The notes beneath the pieces were generated by a model. That model saw nothing but the letters and a program-made list of their open reading frames with translations. It did no database searches and had not been told where the DNA came from. DNA of 64,000 nucleotides, taken from contig CAVRNI010000039.1 in the NCBI GenBank assembly GCA_963722415.1, positions 186,001 through 250,000 of the forward strand, read 5' to 3'. The stretch comes from JALOLG01 sp963722415. GTDB lineage: Bacteria > Actinomycetota > Acidimicrobiia > Acidimicrobiales > Ilumatobacteraceae. How positions within the stretch are numbered: position 1 is the stretch's first letter; each line of letters begins with the position of its first letter. Shown one piece after another: positions 35,948-46,215 of the stretch. A program made the translations under genes and the position numbers.

Positions 35948-38900
35948 CTACTTCTTGGTCACGACGATCGCCGTCGACACCGTGGTCGTACCGGCCACCG
36001 TGGTCGCCGTCATCGACGTCGTCAGCGAGCGGTTGCCGCTGGTCGACGCCGAGGATCGTGAGTGTGTAGGTGAACGTCTCGCCGGGTGCTCCCGGCGTCG
36101 TCGTGATCCGGTAGCTCGACGTCGGAGGGCTGCCGGCGGCCGCCACGCCGATCTCGGCGCCGCCGGTACCCGACGGGTTCTCGGCGCCGACCGTGAGCCC
36201 GTACCCGGCCGGTGTGCTCGACGCCGAGCGTGCCCACGTCATACCCGTATGAGATGTCCTCGACGCCGTCGATCCCGATCCAGATCTGCATCGCCCTGGC
36301 CGACGTGGTGAACCGAAGAGAACGGACGTCCCACTGGAGGACGATCCAGGTGTTGACACCGTCGGTCAGGGTCGCAGCCCTGATGCCTTCGGCGCCGGTG
36401 CCGTCGAGGTCGGTCCAGTACGGCGCCAACACGCCGTTGGGTCGGGCCGGATCGGGCAAGTCCTGCGGTATGAAGTCGACGTCAGCCGCCACGCCACCGC
36501 CGACGACCGCGTAGCCGTTCGAGGTCATCCCGATCTGGGTGTACGTCACACCCCCGAACACGTACGCCGGGAACGTTGAAGTTCACGATGCTCTCGTCGC
36601 CGACGGGTACCGGACCGATCCCGAACAAGGCGAGGTCGAGGTAGCCGCCAGCCGGTGTGTTGCCGGCGGCGATGGCCGGAAGGGCATCGAGCTCGCCCTC
36701 GAGGAGCTCAGTTCACAACGCTCGCCGACTTGCCGTTGGCGCTCACCGTCGCGCCGGTCGCGCCCGTGATCTTCAGCCCACTCGAGACGGTCGATTGCAG
36801 GTTGACCGTCGCATCATCGAACGAATCGTTGAACGCCGTGACGGTGCAGGTGGTGCTGCTGGACTGCGGGATCGACGTCGGGTTGCACGACTGGTCAGCG
36901 TGACGTCACCCTGCTCGTTGAAGAACGCCACCGGCAGGTGGACCGCCGGTTGCGAGGAGTTCCGCGAGACGAACGTGATCTCGCCGAAGTACTGCCCGCT
37001 CGGTGCGCTCGACGTGATGGTCACCTCGAACGTGCGGCTCTCGCCGGCGCGGATGCGTCCCTGCTTCGGTGTCACCTTGATCGTGGCGCCAGCGGGCGCT
37101 TCGGTCTGGACGTCGAAGTTGTAGTCCTGACCGCTGACGTTGGTCGCCGTGCGGACGACGGTCACCGTGCCGGGCATCGTCGGAGCGTTGATCGACGGCA
37201 GTGTTGACGTCGAGCGCGGTGATCGGGTTGTTGCCGAGCGTGAACATCCGCAGCGCCGACTCGTCGAACACGATCGGCGCATCGCCGGCGTTGTTCAGGT
37301 CGACCCGGCCGGCGCCGAAGTCGAACGGGTCGGCCGGCGTGACGAGGTCCTCTTTGACCACGTCGGTGATCGCCGTCGTCATCAGCGCCGACTTGATCGC
37401 GCCGGCGTCCAGTCGGGGTGGAGCGCCTTCAGCAGGATCGCCGAGCCAGCGGCGTGCGGCGACGACATCGAGGTGCCGGCGATGGCCTGGAAGACTCGCC
37501 GGGAGGCCCACCAGACCACGTCTTCGCGAATGGGCGTGTTGCCGGCCAGGATCTGGGCGCCCGGCGCGGTGATGTCGGGCTTGAGGAACTGGCCACCCGG
37601 GCCGCGCGACGAGAACGCCGTCATGGCGTCGCCCTGGGCCTCACCCTTCACACCGTCCGTGAACGAGCCCGTCGCACCGGGGTTGGCTGGCGAGGAAGGC
37701 CAAGAAGTCGGTGCCGTCGTAGAGGTGCACGGTGGGGATCCAGTGGTTGTCGGTGAGCGCCTCGGCCAACGGGAGGTTGTACAGGATCATGCCGACCGCG
37801 CCGCCCTGCATCACGTTGAAGCCCTTCAACACGCTGTCCAGGACCGCGGCGACAGGCGACCAGCTTTCCGGTCGCAGACCCGGGTGGGAGCGGTGCCGTG
37901 CAGAGCTCACCCCCGGTGTTGCCGGGGACGTTCTGGGCGAGGACGATCGGCGTCGACGTTGCGACACCGTGTGTGATCGATGCGCCCTCGAACGTCGCCG
38001 TGTCGACACCGTCGGTGACGGTGAGCGTCGACTGGAACGCCCGAGTCTGGGTCGAGGCGGCGACGGTGAGCGTCCATGGACCATGGTGATCCGTCGTGTC
38101 CGGGCCGGGCCCGGAGTTGCCCGCCGACGCGGCGACCAGGATGCCGGCCTCATAGGCGTCGAGGAACGCCAACTCGACGACGTCGGTGAACGGGTTGGAG
38201 CCGCCGCTGATCGAGAAGTTGATCACGTCGACGCCGTCGAGGATCGCCTGGGCGACGGCGGCGGCCGAGTCGGACGGGAAGCAGCCCTCGAGACCGCACA
38301 CCTTGTACTCGATGACCCACGCGCCCGGTGCCACGCCACTGATCGGGCCGCGCTCGATGCCGAAGATCGGTGCCGAGTCGACGATCGAGCCGGCCGCTGT
38401 GCTGGTGGTGTGCGTGCCGTGCCCGTTGCTGTCGCGTGCCGAGTCGGGGAAGATCTCGCCACCGAAGATGGCGTTGTACGTGTCGATGAACGGCTGGCCG
38501 CCGATCAACTTGTTGTTGCACGCGAACACGTCGATGGCTGGCGTCAGCGGGTTGTCGCCGAAGTCGCACACCCGCGGCGTGCCGTCCGCCTTGGGCGGTG
38601 GAGCGCCGAGGCCGGCGTTGTCGGCGAACGACGGGTGCTCTGGCCAGACGCCGCTGTCGAGGTCACCGAAGATCACGCCCTGACCGGCGAGCGCCTGCCC
38701 GCCGGTCTGGTCCCAGATCGTCGGCGCGCCGATGAAGGCGGTGCTCGAGTCGGTCTGCAGTTGCTCGGGCTCGTCGGACTGGACGGCCGCCACGTCGGTC
38801 AGTTCCAACAGCTTGCCGACCTTGTTGGCCGGCAGTTGAGACGGCGACGCCGCCGTAGACGCGCTGGAGGCTGTCGGCCGGCCGTGGCCGACGGGATCGC

Positions 38901-39308
38901 CGCCGCCAACTCGGCGCGGAACGCCTCGTCGATGCCCGCCGTGTAGTCCTCGTAGACCTGCTCGGCGGCGGTGTCGCCCGTGAGCGTCGACACCGGTCAC
39001 GCTCGGGCTGGTCGCAGGGAGGCCGGCGATGTCGCCGGCGTAGCTCGCGGTCGCGTCGTAGTCGAGCTTGACGACGACGTTCACCCGCGTCGCGTCGCTG
39101 TCGGCCGAGCAGCGATGGATCGGTCTGGGCGAGCCGTCCGGTGACCGACTTGGCAGCCGATTCGATCGAGTCCGGGCTCAGGCTCTCGGCCGAGAACCCA
39201 TCCGGATCACCTCCCCCACCACTCACACTCGACGATGTCGCGAGCGTCGCAGTGGCCACGACGAGGGCGGCCAGGACGATAGTCCCGCGGCTTTGCTGTC
39301 CGACCCAC
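35948..39308 (-). CDS. Secreted subtilisin-like (S8) protease with PA domain (many frame breaks)
   Basis: About 1,100 residues when joined. In order: signal peptide (GTIVLAALVVATATLAT), I9-type propeptide to about 38760, catalytic Asp (IFGDLDSGVWPEHPSF), catalytic His (SNGHGTHTTSTAAG), a PA insert (MQGGAVGMILYNLPLAEAL, about 37700-37860), catalytic Ser (GTSMSSPHAAGSAILLK), an Fn3-like domain (about 36900-37200) and a C-terminal beta domain ending IVVTKK at 35950. The architecture is that of cucumisin-type subtilases. At least ten joins are needed, for example near 39108, 38995, 38885, 38840, 37850, 37680, 37405, 37195 and 36900. The start is uncertain; the GTG at 39308 follows GGGAGG. Confidence 0.75.
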
Positions 39309-39453
39309 GGCGGACCTCCCTTAACTGACAACGGCTGTTCCCGTCAGCCGGATCGACAGACCGTAGCGCACGCGCGACGGCGTCTGGAACAGACCCTTCC
39401 TCGCGGCCAGTCGCGCGGAACGGATGAACCCCGAAGGCCCGACTCGTACGACG

Positions 39454-40617
39454 TCAGAAGCCGGTCTGGCAGTACGGCTCCGGCGACGTGGCGAACAGCG
39501 CGTCGGCCCGCCGCAACACCTCGGCGTTGCGCGCCGTCATCCGGCGCCCGGCGACCAGGGCCGACGGTCGCACTCCGCCGAGCAGCAACGCCGACAACGA
39601 GGCGTGGTCCGTCTGCAGGTCCGCTCGGCTGCGCACCCGCGCGCAGCCGCCTGCGCCGATCCGCCATCGGGTGCCGTCGGCCTCCACGACGATGTCGTCG
39701 TCGGTGCCATAGGTCCGGGCCTCGAAGCAGCGCTTGACGTCGCGCAGGTTCAACCACAGCCCGTCGTTGACCACCGTGGTGCGCAATGCCCGCCGGTCGG
39801 TGAGCAGGTACGGCAACGGATCGTCGATCGGCACGATGAGCGAACGGATCGGCCCCGTCAGGTCGAGTGAGAGCAGCGTGTGCCACAACGCAACATGGGC
39901 TTCTGGCGTCGCGGCGGCCAGCTCGTGCAGCCACACCTCGTGCGCCGGGTGGCCCATGTGCCATTGCGCCTCGGTCTTCCACATCGCGAATCCGTCGTCG
40001 TGCACGGCGAACGTCCCGGTGTCGGCGATGTCGGCGACGAGCATCCGCATCCACGCCTCGCTGCGGTCGACCTCTCCCGGTCGAGTGCGGCGTGCCCGAT
40101 CCCAACGCGGTACGAAGAGCGCGACCGCCTCGTCCGGGTGGACGAGGCGCACTGAGCCTGGAGCCGGCTGGAACTCGGGTCGGAGCTGGGCGCGCCGACG
40201 GTCGATCTCGATGCCCCGCCGCACGGATGCCACCCCGTACGCGAAGCGTTCGTAGATCCCGCCCTCGCTCGCGCCGAGCGCCGCCAGCGGTTCATCACGC
40301 GCGTCGATGTCGTCGTGGATGGCCTGCAGCAGCGAACGGAGCACGCCCTGGCGCCGATGGGTGACCGCGCTCGACACCCACGTCACACCACCGGTCGGAA
40401 GCGTGCTCCCACCAGGGACGGTCATCTCGAGGCCGAACGATCCCGCCGTGCCGACCACGTCGTCGCCATCGACCGCGATGCGGAAGCGGTCGAGCTCGAT
40501 CGTCGGTCGCGTGCGCTCGATGTCCTCGGGCTTCCATTGCGATCCGAACGCCGTGCCGTCGGCGCGGTACATGGCGAGCACGTCGTCCTCGGTGGGCTTG
40601 CGGATGCGTACGGCCAT
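39454..40617 (-). CDS. Eis-type GNAT acetyltransferase
   Basis: 387 residues, intact. This is the three-domain Eis architecture. An N-terminal GNAT domain has VTWVSSAVTHRRQGVLRSLL for acetyl-CoA. A second GNAT-like domain has tryptophan-rich strands, and a sterol-carrier-like C-terminal domain ends in Phe, whose carboxylate is catalytic in Eis. Mycobacterial Eis acetylates several amines of aminoglycosides and other substrates; the natural substrate here is unknown. It is divergent from a hydrolase gene. Confidence 0.85.
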   Translation of the reverse strand: MAVRIRKPTEDDVLAMYRADGTAFGSQWKPEDIERTRPTIELDRFRIAVDGDDVVGTAGSFGLEMTVPGGSTLPTGGVTWVSSAVTHRRQGVLRSLLQAIHDDIDARDEPLAALGASEGGIYERFAYGVASVRRGIEIDRRRAQLRPEFQPAPGSVRLVHPDEAVALFVPRWDRARRTRPGEVDRSEAWMRMLVADIADTGTFAVHDDGFAMWKTEAQWHMGHPAHEVWLHELAAATPEAHVALWHTLLSLDLTGPIRSLIVPIDDPLPYLLTDRRALRTTVVNDGLWLNLRDVKRCFEARTYGTDDDIVVEADGTRWRIGAGGCARVRSRADLQTDHASLSALLLGGVRPSALVAGRRMTARNAEVLRRADALFATSPEPYCQTGF

Positions 40618-40672
40618 GCAGACCAGTGTTGCCGACCGGCCCGCCCGCGACCCCGAACCGTTTCTGGGCTGC

Positions 40673-40712
40673 TCTTGCTTTCGGCACTCGAAGCGGACGG
40701 CAGCCCAGATGC
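40673..40712. repeat. Intergenic hairpin
   Basis: CTGGGCTGC (40673-40681 region) pairs with GCAGCCCAG (to about 40708), with an inner stem GCTTTCGG/TCGAAGC. It lies between the divergent Eis and hydrolase genes. The right half vaguely recalls the dispersed repeat, but similarity is too weak to count it as a copy. Confidence 0.45.
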
Positions 40713-40735
40713 GGCGGGCGGGGCATGATGTCGGG

Positions 40736-41536
40736 ATGGGCGACTACATCGAGATCCTGGGTCATCCGACGTGGGTCGATGTTCGGGGCCAGCAGGGCGA
40801 AGGTGCGGAGACCGTGCTCGTGCTGCATGGCGGCCTCTCGAACAGCGACGCGCTGCTCGACACGATCGGAGGCTCCCTCGCCGACAGATATCGGGTGGTT
40901 GCGTTCGATCGCCGCGGCCACGGTCGCACCGGTGACACGGACGCGCCGTTCCACTACGACGACATGGCGAGCGAGACGGTGTGCGTGTTGGAGCAGGTCG
41001 TCGGCGGTCCTGCCCATCTGGTCGGCTGGAGCGACGGCGGCATCATCGCCATGCTCGTCGCGCTGAGCCGCCCCGATCTGGCGCGTCGGCTGGTTCTGAT
41101 CGGCGCCAACTTCCACTTCAACGGCACGTTGCCGATGGATATCCCACCGGACTCACCGATCATCGGAATGATGCAGGCGTTGTATGCGGAGCGGTCGCCC
41201 GACGGCGGCGACCACTTCGGTGACGTCGCGCAGAAGACGTTCGCGATGTTCGCCACCGAGCCGACGATGACGACGGACGATCTGGCACGGATCACGGCAC
41301 CGACGCTCGTCGTCGTGGGCGACGACGACGTGATCGAGCTGAGCCACACGTGTGCGCTGTACGAGGCGCTCCCCGCCGGCCAACTCGCGGTGATTCCCGC
41401 CGCGTCCCACGCCGTCCCGATGGAGAAGCCCGCCGAGCTCAGCCAGATCATCAGCGAGTTCCTCACCGGCGACGCCTCTCCGCAGACGTTCATGGCCGTC
41501 CGCCGATCGGCGAGCACGACGACGTCGGAGTCCTGA
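40736..41536 (+). CDS. Alpha/beta-fold hydrolase
   Basis: 266 residues. The oxyanion region is VLVLHGGLSNSDAL, then AFDRRGHGRTGDT. The nucleophile elbow is VGWSDGGIIAM, the acid lies in VVGDDDVIEL and the histidine in PAASHAVPMEKP, so the triad is complete. Small esterases, lactonases and haloperoxidase-like enzymes share this pattern and the substrate cannot be told. The ATG at 40736 gives the conserved N-terminus. The 130 bases after it hold no gene. Confidence 0.85.
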   Translation: MGDYIEILGHPTWVDVRGQQGEGAETVLVLHGGLSNSDALLDTIGGSLADRYRVVAFDRRGHGRTGDTDAPFHYDDMASETVCVLEQVVGGPAHLVGWSDGGIIAMLVALSRPDLARRLVLIGANFHFNGTLPMDIPPDSPIIGMMQALYAERSPDGGDHFGDVAQKTFAMFATEPTMTTDDLARITAPTLVVVGDDDVIELSHTCALYEALPAGQLAVIPAASHAVPMEKPAELSQIISEFLTGDASPQTFMAVRRSASTTTSES

Positions 41537-41563
41537 CCCGGGTCGCAACCCGCCTTTCGCCGG

Positions 41564-41579
41564 CGCTCTGTTCAGAGCG
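41564..41579. promoter_or_regulatory. 16-bp perfect palindrome
   Basis: CGCTCTG, TT, CAGAGCG. It is the only structured element in the otherwise empty 41537-41666 interval. It could be an operator for the zinc-ribbon gene or a small terminator for the hydrolase. Confidence 0.35.
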
Positions 41580-41666
41580 GTAAGCGGCGGTCCCGTCAAG
41601 GTGTCGATCCAGGTGCCGATACCAAGCAGGTGATCGTCGAGGGCTACGTGGATCGGGCGCCCTGAA

Positions 41667-42059
41667 GTGGGCGGCGAGGATCACGCGTACAAGTACTGCC
41701 ACGCGTGCGGGTTCGAGTACCACGCGTTCGTCGACGTGTGTGCGGAATGCGATGCGGAGCTCACGACCGAGCCGATTCCAGTGCCGGTCACCAAGGAGTC
41801 CGGCAGCCACGAAATGGGTCAGATGGACGTCGCCGGGCTGAGCGAGGACGATCGTGCGCTCCTCGCGTTGTTGTTGCGTGGGTTGGACGTTCCGATCGAG
41901 GTCTCCGACACGACGCTGTTGTTTCCGAAGTCCCGCGCCCACGATGTTCGAACACAGCTCGAAGTTGTCGTTTCTCGCGACGTCGGCGTCACACCGATCG
42001 ATGACAAAGCGCCACCGGCCGCGACACTGAAGCGTCGGTCGCGCGGTGGCATCGAGTGA
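41667..42059 (+). CDS. Zinc-ribbon protein of unknown function
   Basis: 130 residues. The N-terminus holds two Cys pairs, YCHAC and VCAEC, 13 residues apart, which should bind one zinc. The rest is a small alpha-beta domain (LLALLLRGLDVPIEVSDTTL) that resembles the DUF2007 signal-transducer domain often found after such zinc ribbons. The GTG at 41667 is the first start in the frame; no good ribosome site is seen. Function cannot be assigned. Confidence 0.65.
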   Translation: MGGEDHAYKYCHACGFEYHAFVDVCAECDAELTTEPIPVPVTKESGSHEMGQMDVAGLSEDDRALLALLLRGLDVPIEVSDTTLLFPKSRAHDVRTQLEVVVSRDVGVTPIDDKAPPAATLKRRSRGGIE

Positions 42060-42079
42060 TCGTGCGCAACCGCCGCACG

Positions 42080-44190
42080 TCAGTCGGCAGTGGCGAGGTG
42101 GATCAGCGTCGCTGATTCGGGATGCGCGGCGGGTGGGCGCACACCGTGCACGGCGAGCTGGCGTCCGGTGAGCACCGGGGTCGATGCGATCCAGTCGGGC
42201 TGCGACCGGGCCGGGCCGCGGCCAGCACCGGGGAGCTCGACGCGCGACACGCGGTACCGGCGGTCGGGATCGAGGCCCGGAAGGCGCAACGGCGGCGGGG
42301 TGTGGCTGAGCGCCGATGCCAGGACGGCGAAGCTGATCAACGCCTCCGAACGGTCGCTCGCGTACACGCCGTGCGCCATGTACGGCTCCTCGACGTCGAA
42401 CCGGACCGTGTCGCCGCCGTGGAGGAGCGGACGGAACTGCTTGTGCAAGGCGATCACCTCGCGCAGCCGCGCGGTCTCGACGTCGTCGAGCTCGAGCACG
42501 TTCCATTCGACCCCGAGGTGGCCGAACATCGCGGTCGCGGCGCGGAACGCGAGCGTGTGCGTCCGGCCGGTCGTGTGCGACGTGGGCGGACCGATGTGGG
42601 CACCCATCAGCTCCGGCGCGATCAGCATCGAGGCCCCACGCTGGATCGTCTGGCGCTCGAGGGCGTCGTTGCAGTCGCTCGTCCACACACGAACGGTGCG
42701 CCGCAGGATCTCGTGATCGATCCGCGCCCCGCCCGACGAGCAGCTCTCGATCTCCACATCGGGATGCGCTGCGCCGAGCTCGTCGAGCAATCGATACAGC
42801 GCGAGCGTCTGGGCGTGCGTGCCGGCCGCACCGTCGGTCCCGGAACCCTGGATGTGATCGCGGTTCATGTCCCACTTGACGAACGCGATGTCGTGATCGC
42901 GCAGCAGTGCGTCGAGACGCTCGTAGAGGTACGCGTACGCATCGGGGTTGGCGAGATCGAGCACGAGCTGGTTCCGGCCGAGCACCGGCTCGTACCCCTC
43001 GGCCGTGAGCGCCCACTCGGGGTGCGCCCGGAACAGTTCGCTGTCGGGGTTCACCATCTCCGGCTCGACCCAGATGCCGAACTCCATCCCGAGCGACCGC
43101 ACGTGAGTGATCAACGGCCCCAGTCCGTCGGGATACATCTCCGACGAGACCCACCAGTCGCCGAGGCCCTTCCTGTCGTCGCGGCGCGACCCGAACCATC
43201 CGTCGTCGAGCACGAAGCGTTCGATCCCGACGCCCGCGGCAGCCGTCGCGAGTGCGCAGAGGCGCTCGGTGTCGTGGTCGAAGTACACGGCCTCCCACGT
43301 GTTGAGCAGCACCGGACGAGGCGTCGTCGGATGACCCGGGCGACCGCGGAGGTGGCGGTGGAATCCCCAGGTGGCCGGTGTCAGACCTTCGGCGGAATGG
43401 ACCGCGATGACCTCCGGGGTCGAGTACGACTCGCCCGGCTCGAGGGCGAGCTCACCCGGGTGGAAGAGCTCGCCGAGTTGGACGATGCGTCGACCGTCGG
43501 GCAGCCGCTCGGCGATCACATCGTGGTTGCCGCTCCATGCCAGGTGGACGCCCCAGACCTCGCCCTGCCACTCGCCGAACCCGACGGCGCCCGCGAACAG
43601 CAGCGACGGATGCTCGTGCGACGTTCGACCGCGCCAGTTCTCCGCCAGCACCGCCCCGCTCGGCCACGCCCGGCGATACGGCTGGAACTCACGTGCGTGC
43701 CGCCCGTGGAACGTCAGCAGGTCACCGGCGTGCTCGGGCAACGGGAGCGTGACGCTCAATCCGTCGAGCATGTACCTGTCGTCGCCTTCGTTCGTGATCA
43801 CCACTCGCACGACCAACGCCGTCGCCGAGCTCGAACGTGGTGGTGAGCCGCAGCCGGGCCACCGGATCGACCGCCTCGACGACGAGCCGTCCGTCGCCGG
43901 ACTCGTGCCCCGCCGGCTGGAAGCGGGGCGACCACGCCCGGCCCGCGTGACCGGTGCCCGCGCAGCCCGGTCCGGCCGGGGAACCCGGAACCATGCTCGG
44001 GGACCACCGCGACGGGCGCGACGACGTCGGGCGAACCTTGCACGAGCGGGCGGTCGAGCACGCTTGCCATCGCGGCCAACCCGGTTGCGTCGACGTCGTC
44101 GCCGAGCGGCGCACCCCAGTGCACGACGACGGGAACACCCGTGTCGACGTCGACGACGAGGTCGGTGCCGCTCCCGCGGAGGTGGATCAT
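42080..44190 (-). CDS. Alpha-galactosidase, glycoside hydrolase family 36 (two frame breaks)
   Basis: About 703 residues. It releases galactose from melibiose, raffinose and related sugars. The body contains LDDGWFGSRRDDRKGLGDWW, the nucleophile Asp in FVKWDMNRD, and the acid/base Asp in VWTSDCNDALERQ. ESCSSGGARID is the galactose-binding loop. The N-terminal beta domain spans three frames, with joins near 43950 and near 43810. No signal peptide: it acts inside the cell after import by the ABC transporter encoded just upstream (permease stop 10 bases before this ATG). GalT downstream in the locus handles the galactose. Confidence 0.9.
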
Positions 44191-44200
44191 GCCGCGGGTT

Positions 44201-45159
44201 CTAGCCCTTGTTGGCGCCGAGCGTGAGCCCCCCGACGAAGTGCTTCTGGAGCACCATGTACACGATGAGCGTCGGCAGGGCGATCATGATCGACGCCGCC
44301 GCGATCAGGTTGTACTCCTGGGCGTACTGTCCGTTCAGCACCGCGATCGACGACGTGATCGGACGCTCGGAGCCCTGGTTGAGCAGCACCGCGCCCCAGA
44401 AGAAGTCGTTGTACAACCACGTGAACTCGAGCGTGGCGAGCGCGGCCAGCGCCGGTCGGGTGAGCGGGAGGATCACCTGGAAGTACTGGCGTGGCACCGA
44501 CGCGCCGTCGACGGCGGCGGCCTCGCTCAGCTCTTTCGGGATCGTCTTCATGTAGTTCGACAGCACGAACGTGCAGAACCCGATCTGGAACGCGACATGG
44601 ATCAGGATCACCGCGATCTTCGTGCCGAGCAGGCTTCCGGTGTTGGTGTCGCTGAGCAGGTCGGGCAACGGAACCCACTTGTAGATCCGGAACAGCGGCT
44701 GGAAGATCACCTGCACCGGCATCAGGTTGCCGGCGGTGAACAGCACGAGAAAGAAGACGTTGAACCGCCAGCTGAAGCGGGTGCAGGCGAACGCGACCAT
44801 GCTCGACAGGAACAGGATGAGGAACAACGCCGGGAGAACGATGAACGCGGTCTTGAAGAAATGGCTGCGAATCTCCCCGACGTTCCACGCCGTCCGGTAG
44901 TTCTCGAGGGTGAACGATCTCGGGCATCGAGAAGATGCCGTTGACGGCGGTGTCGGACTCGAAGAACCGGAACGACGCGTAGATCGCGGCGCCGATCGGG
45001 ATCAACCACCCGATCGCGACGACGATGAGGAACGTGTGCAGCAGGATCCGGCCGCCCCGCGAGTAGCTCACGCCCCGCTTGCCGACGATCGTCAGCCGGT
45101 TGTCGGCCGCCAGGTCTTCGGGCGTCAGGACTTCGGGACGGCGACGGTCCGACGGTCAC
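44201..45159 (-). CDS. Sugar ABC transporter permease 2, MalG type (two frame breaks)
   Basis: About 318 residues, six membrane helices. It starts with the GTG at 45159 that overlaps the stop of permease 1. Breaks near 45138 and near 44918 (between IFSMPEI and FTLENYRTAW) split it into three frames. The ATPase-coupling EAA loop reads LSEAAAVDGASVPRQYFQVI followed by LPLTRPA. The C-terminus LQKHFVGGLTLGANKG is typical of the family. With permease 1 it forms the channel for an alpha-galactoside. Confidence 0.88.
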
Positions 45160-46193
45160 GACTTCGACTCCCGGAAGTTGTTGGAGACGAACCAGATGAT
45201 GAACCCCATGCACATCACGAACAGCACCATCCCGTAGGCGGAGCCGACGCCGACCCGGCCACCGCCCTCGCCGAGCAGGCTGTTGGTGACGAGTGTGCCC
45301 ATCACCTCGGTGCCGCGTGGCTCGTTGAGGGCGGCGACGATGTCGTAGAGGCGCAGCGCCTCGATCACGCTGATCACGACGACGACGACGTTGATCGGGC
45401 GAAGTGAAGGGAACACGACCCGGCGGAAGCTCTGCCACTCGTTGCAGCCGTCGATCGCGGCGGCCTCGCGCAAGTTGAGATCGACCGACTTCAGCCCGGC
45501 GAGGTAGAGCACCATCACGTAGCCGATGTGGCGCCAGGCCTGCGCCAGGAGCAGCGCGGCGAAGTTCTTCGACAGCCCGAGCGGGAAGTCGAGGAACGGC
45601 AGATCGAACTCGAAGATGCGGCTCTGGTCGCCGACGAAGTCGATCGGCTCGCCGGGCCACACCTTGTTCATCAATCCTTGGTCGCGCCCGAACATCACGG
45701 CTTTCCAGATGAACCCGACGACCGCCAGCGACAAGACCACCGGGTAGAAGTAGATGCTCTGGTAGACGCGGCTGCCGCGGATGTTCTTGTCGAGCAGGTA
45801 GGCGAACAGCACCCCGATCGCCGAGCACAGGAACAGCCATGCGATCAACATCAGGTTGTTGAAGATCGCCGGGAACAGCCGGTTGTCGAAGACCGTGAAG
45901 ATCTGCCAGTAGTTCCGGAACCCGACCGGCGACACCTCCGAGATGGGGAGCAGGTTGTCCCACTCGGCGAACGACAGCACCGCCGTCAGGAGGGCCGGGA
46001 TCCACACCAGCATGATGTGGAGCGTCGCCGGGATCCCGACCATCAGCGTGAGCCACAGGCGGTCACGACGCGTGAAGGTCTGGTAACGGCGACGGCGCCC
46101 CGCGAGGAGCGCCGCCGTTCCGTTCGTCCTCTGTCCGGATGTGCGCGGCTCGTCGGCCGGCGCCGATTCGATCGACCCGGTCTCGATCGCCAT
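45156..46193 (-). CDS. Sugar ABC transporter permease 1, MalF type
   Basis: 345 residues from the ATG at 46193, intact. After a charged cytoplasmic tail, the first helix (LWLTLMVGIPATLHIMLVWI) is followed by five more. The EAA loop reads LREAAAIDGCNEWQSFRRVV then FPSLRP, the site where the ATPase docks. It lies between the binding-protein gene and permease 2. An earlier ATG at 46259 would overlap the preceding gene and is less likely. Confidence 0.92.
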   Translation of the reverse strand: MAIETGSIESAPADEPRTSGQRTNGTAALLAGRRRRYQTFTRRDRLWLTLMVGIPATLHIMLVWIPALLTAVLSFAEWDNLLPISEVSPVGFRNYWQIFTVFDNRLFPAIFNNLMLIAWLFLCSAIGVLFAYLLDKNIRGSRVYQSIYFYPVVLSLAVVGFIWKAVMFGRDQGLMNKVWPGEPIDFVGDQSRIFEFDLPFLDFPLGLSKNFAALLLAQAWRHIGYVMVLYLAGLKSVDLNLREAAAIDGCNEWQSFRRVVFPSLRPINVVVVVISVIEALRLYDIVAALNEPRGTEVMGTLVTNSLLGEGGGRVGVGSAYGMVLFVMCMGFIIWFVSNNFRESKS

Positions 46194-46215
46194 CAGTCTC
46201 GGCTCATCCGTTCGA

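Noticed and set aside
40673..40712. Fifth copy of the CTGTCTGC palindromic repeat
   Set aside because: The hairpin geometry is similar but the arm sequence is different (CTGGGCTGC); resemblance in the right half is too slight.
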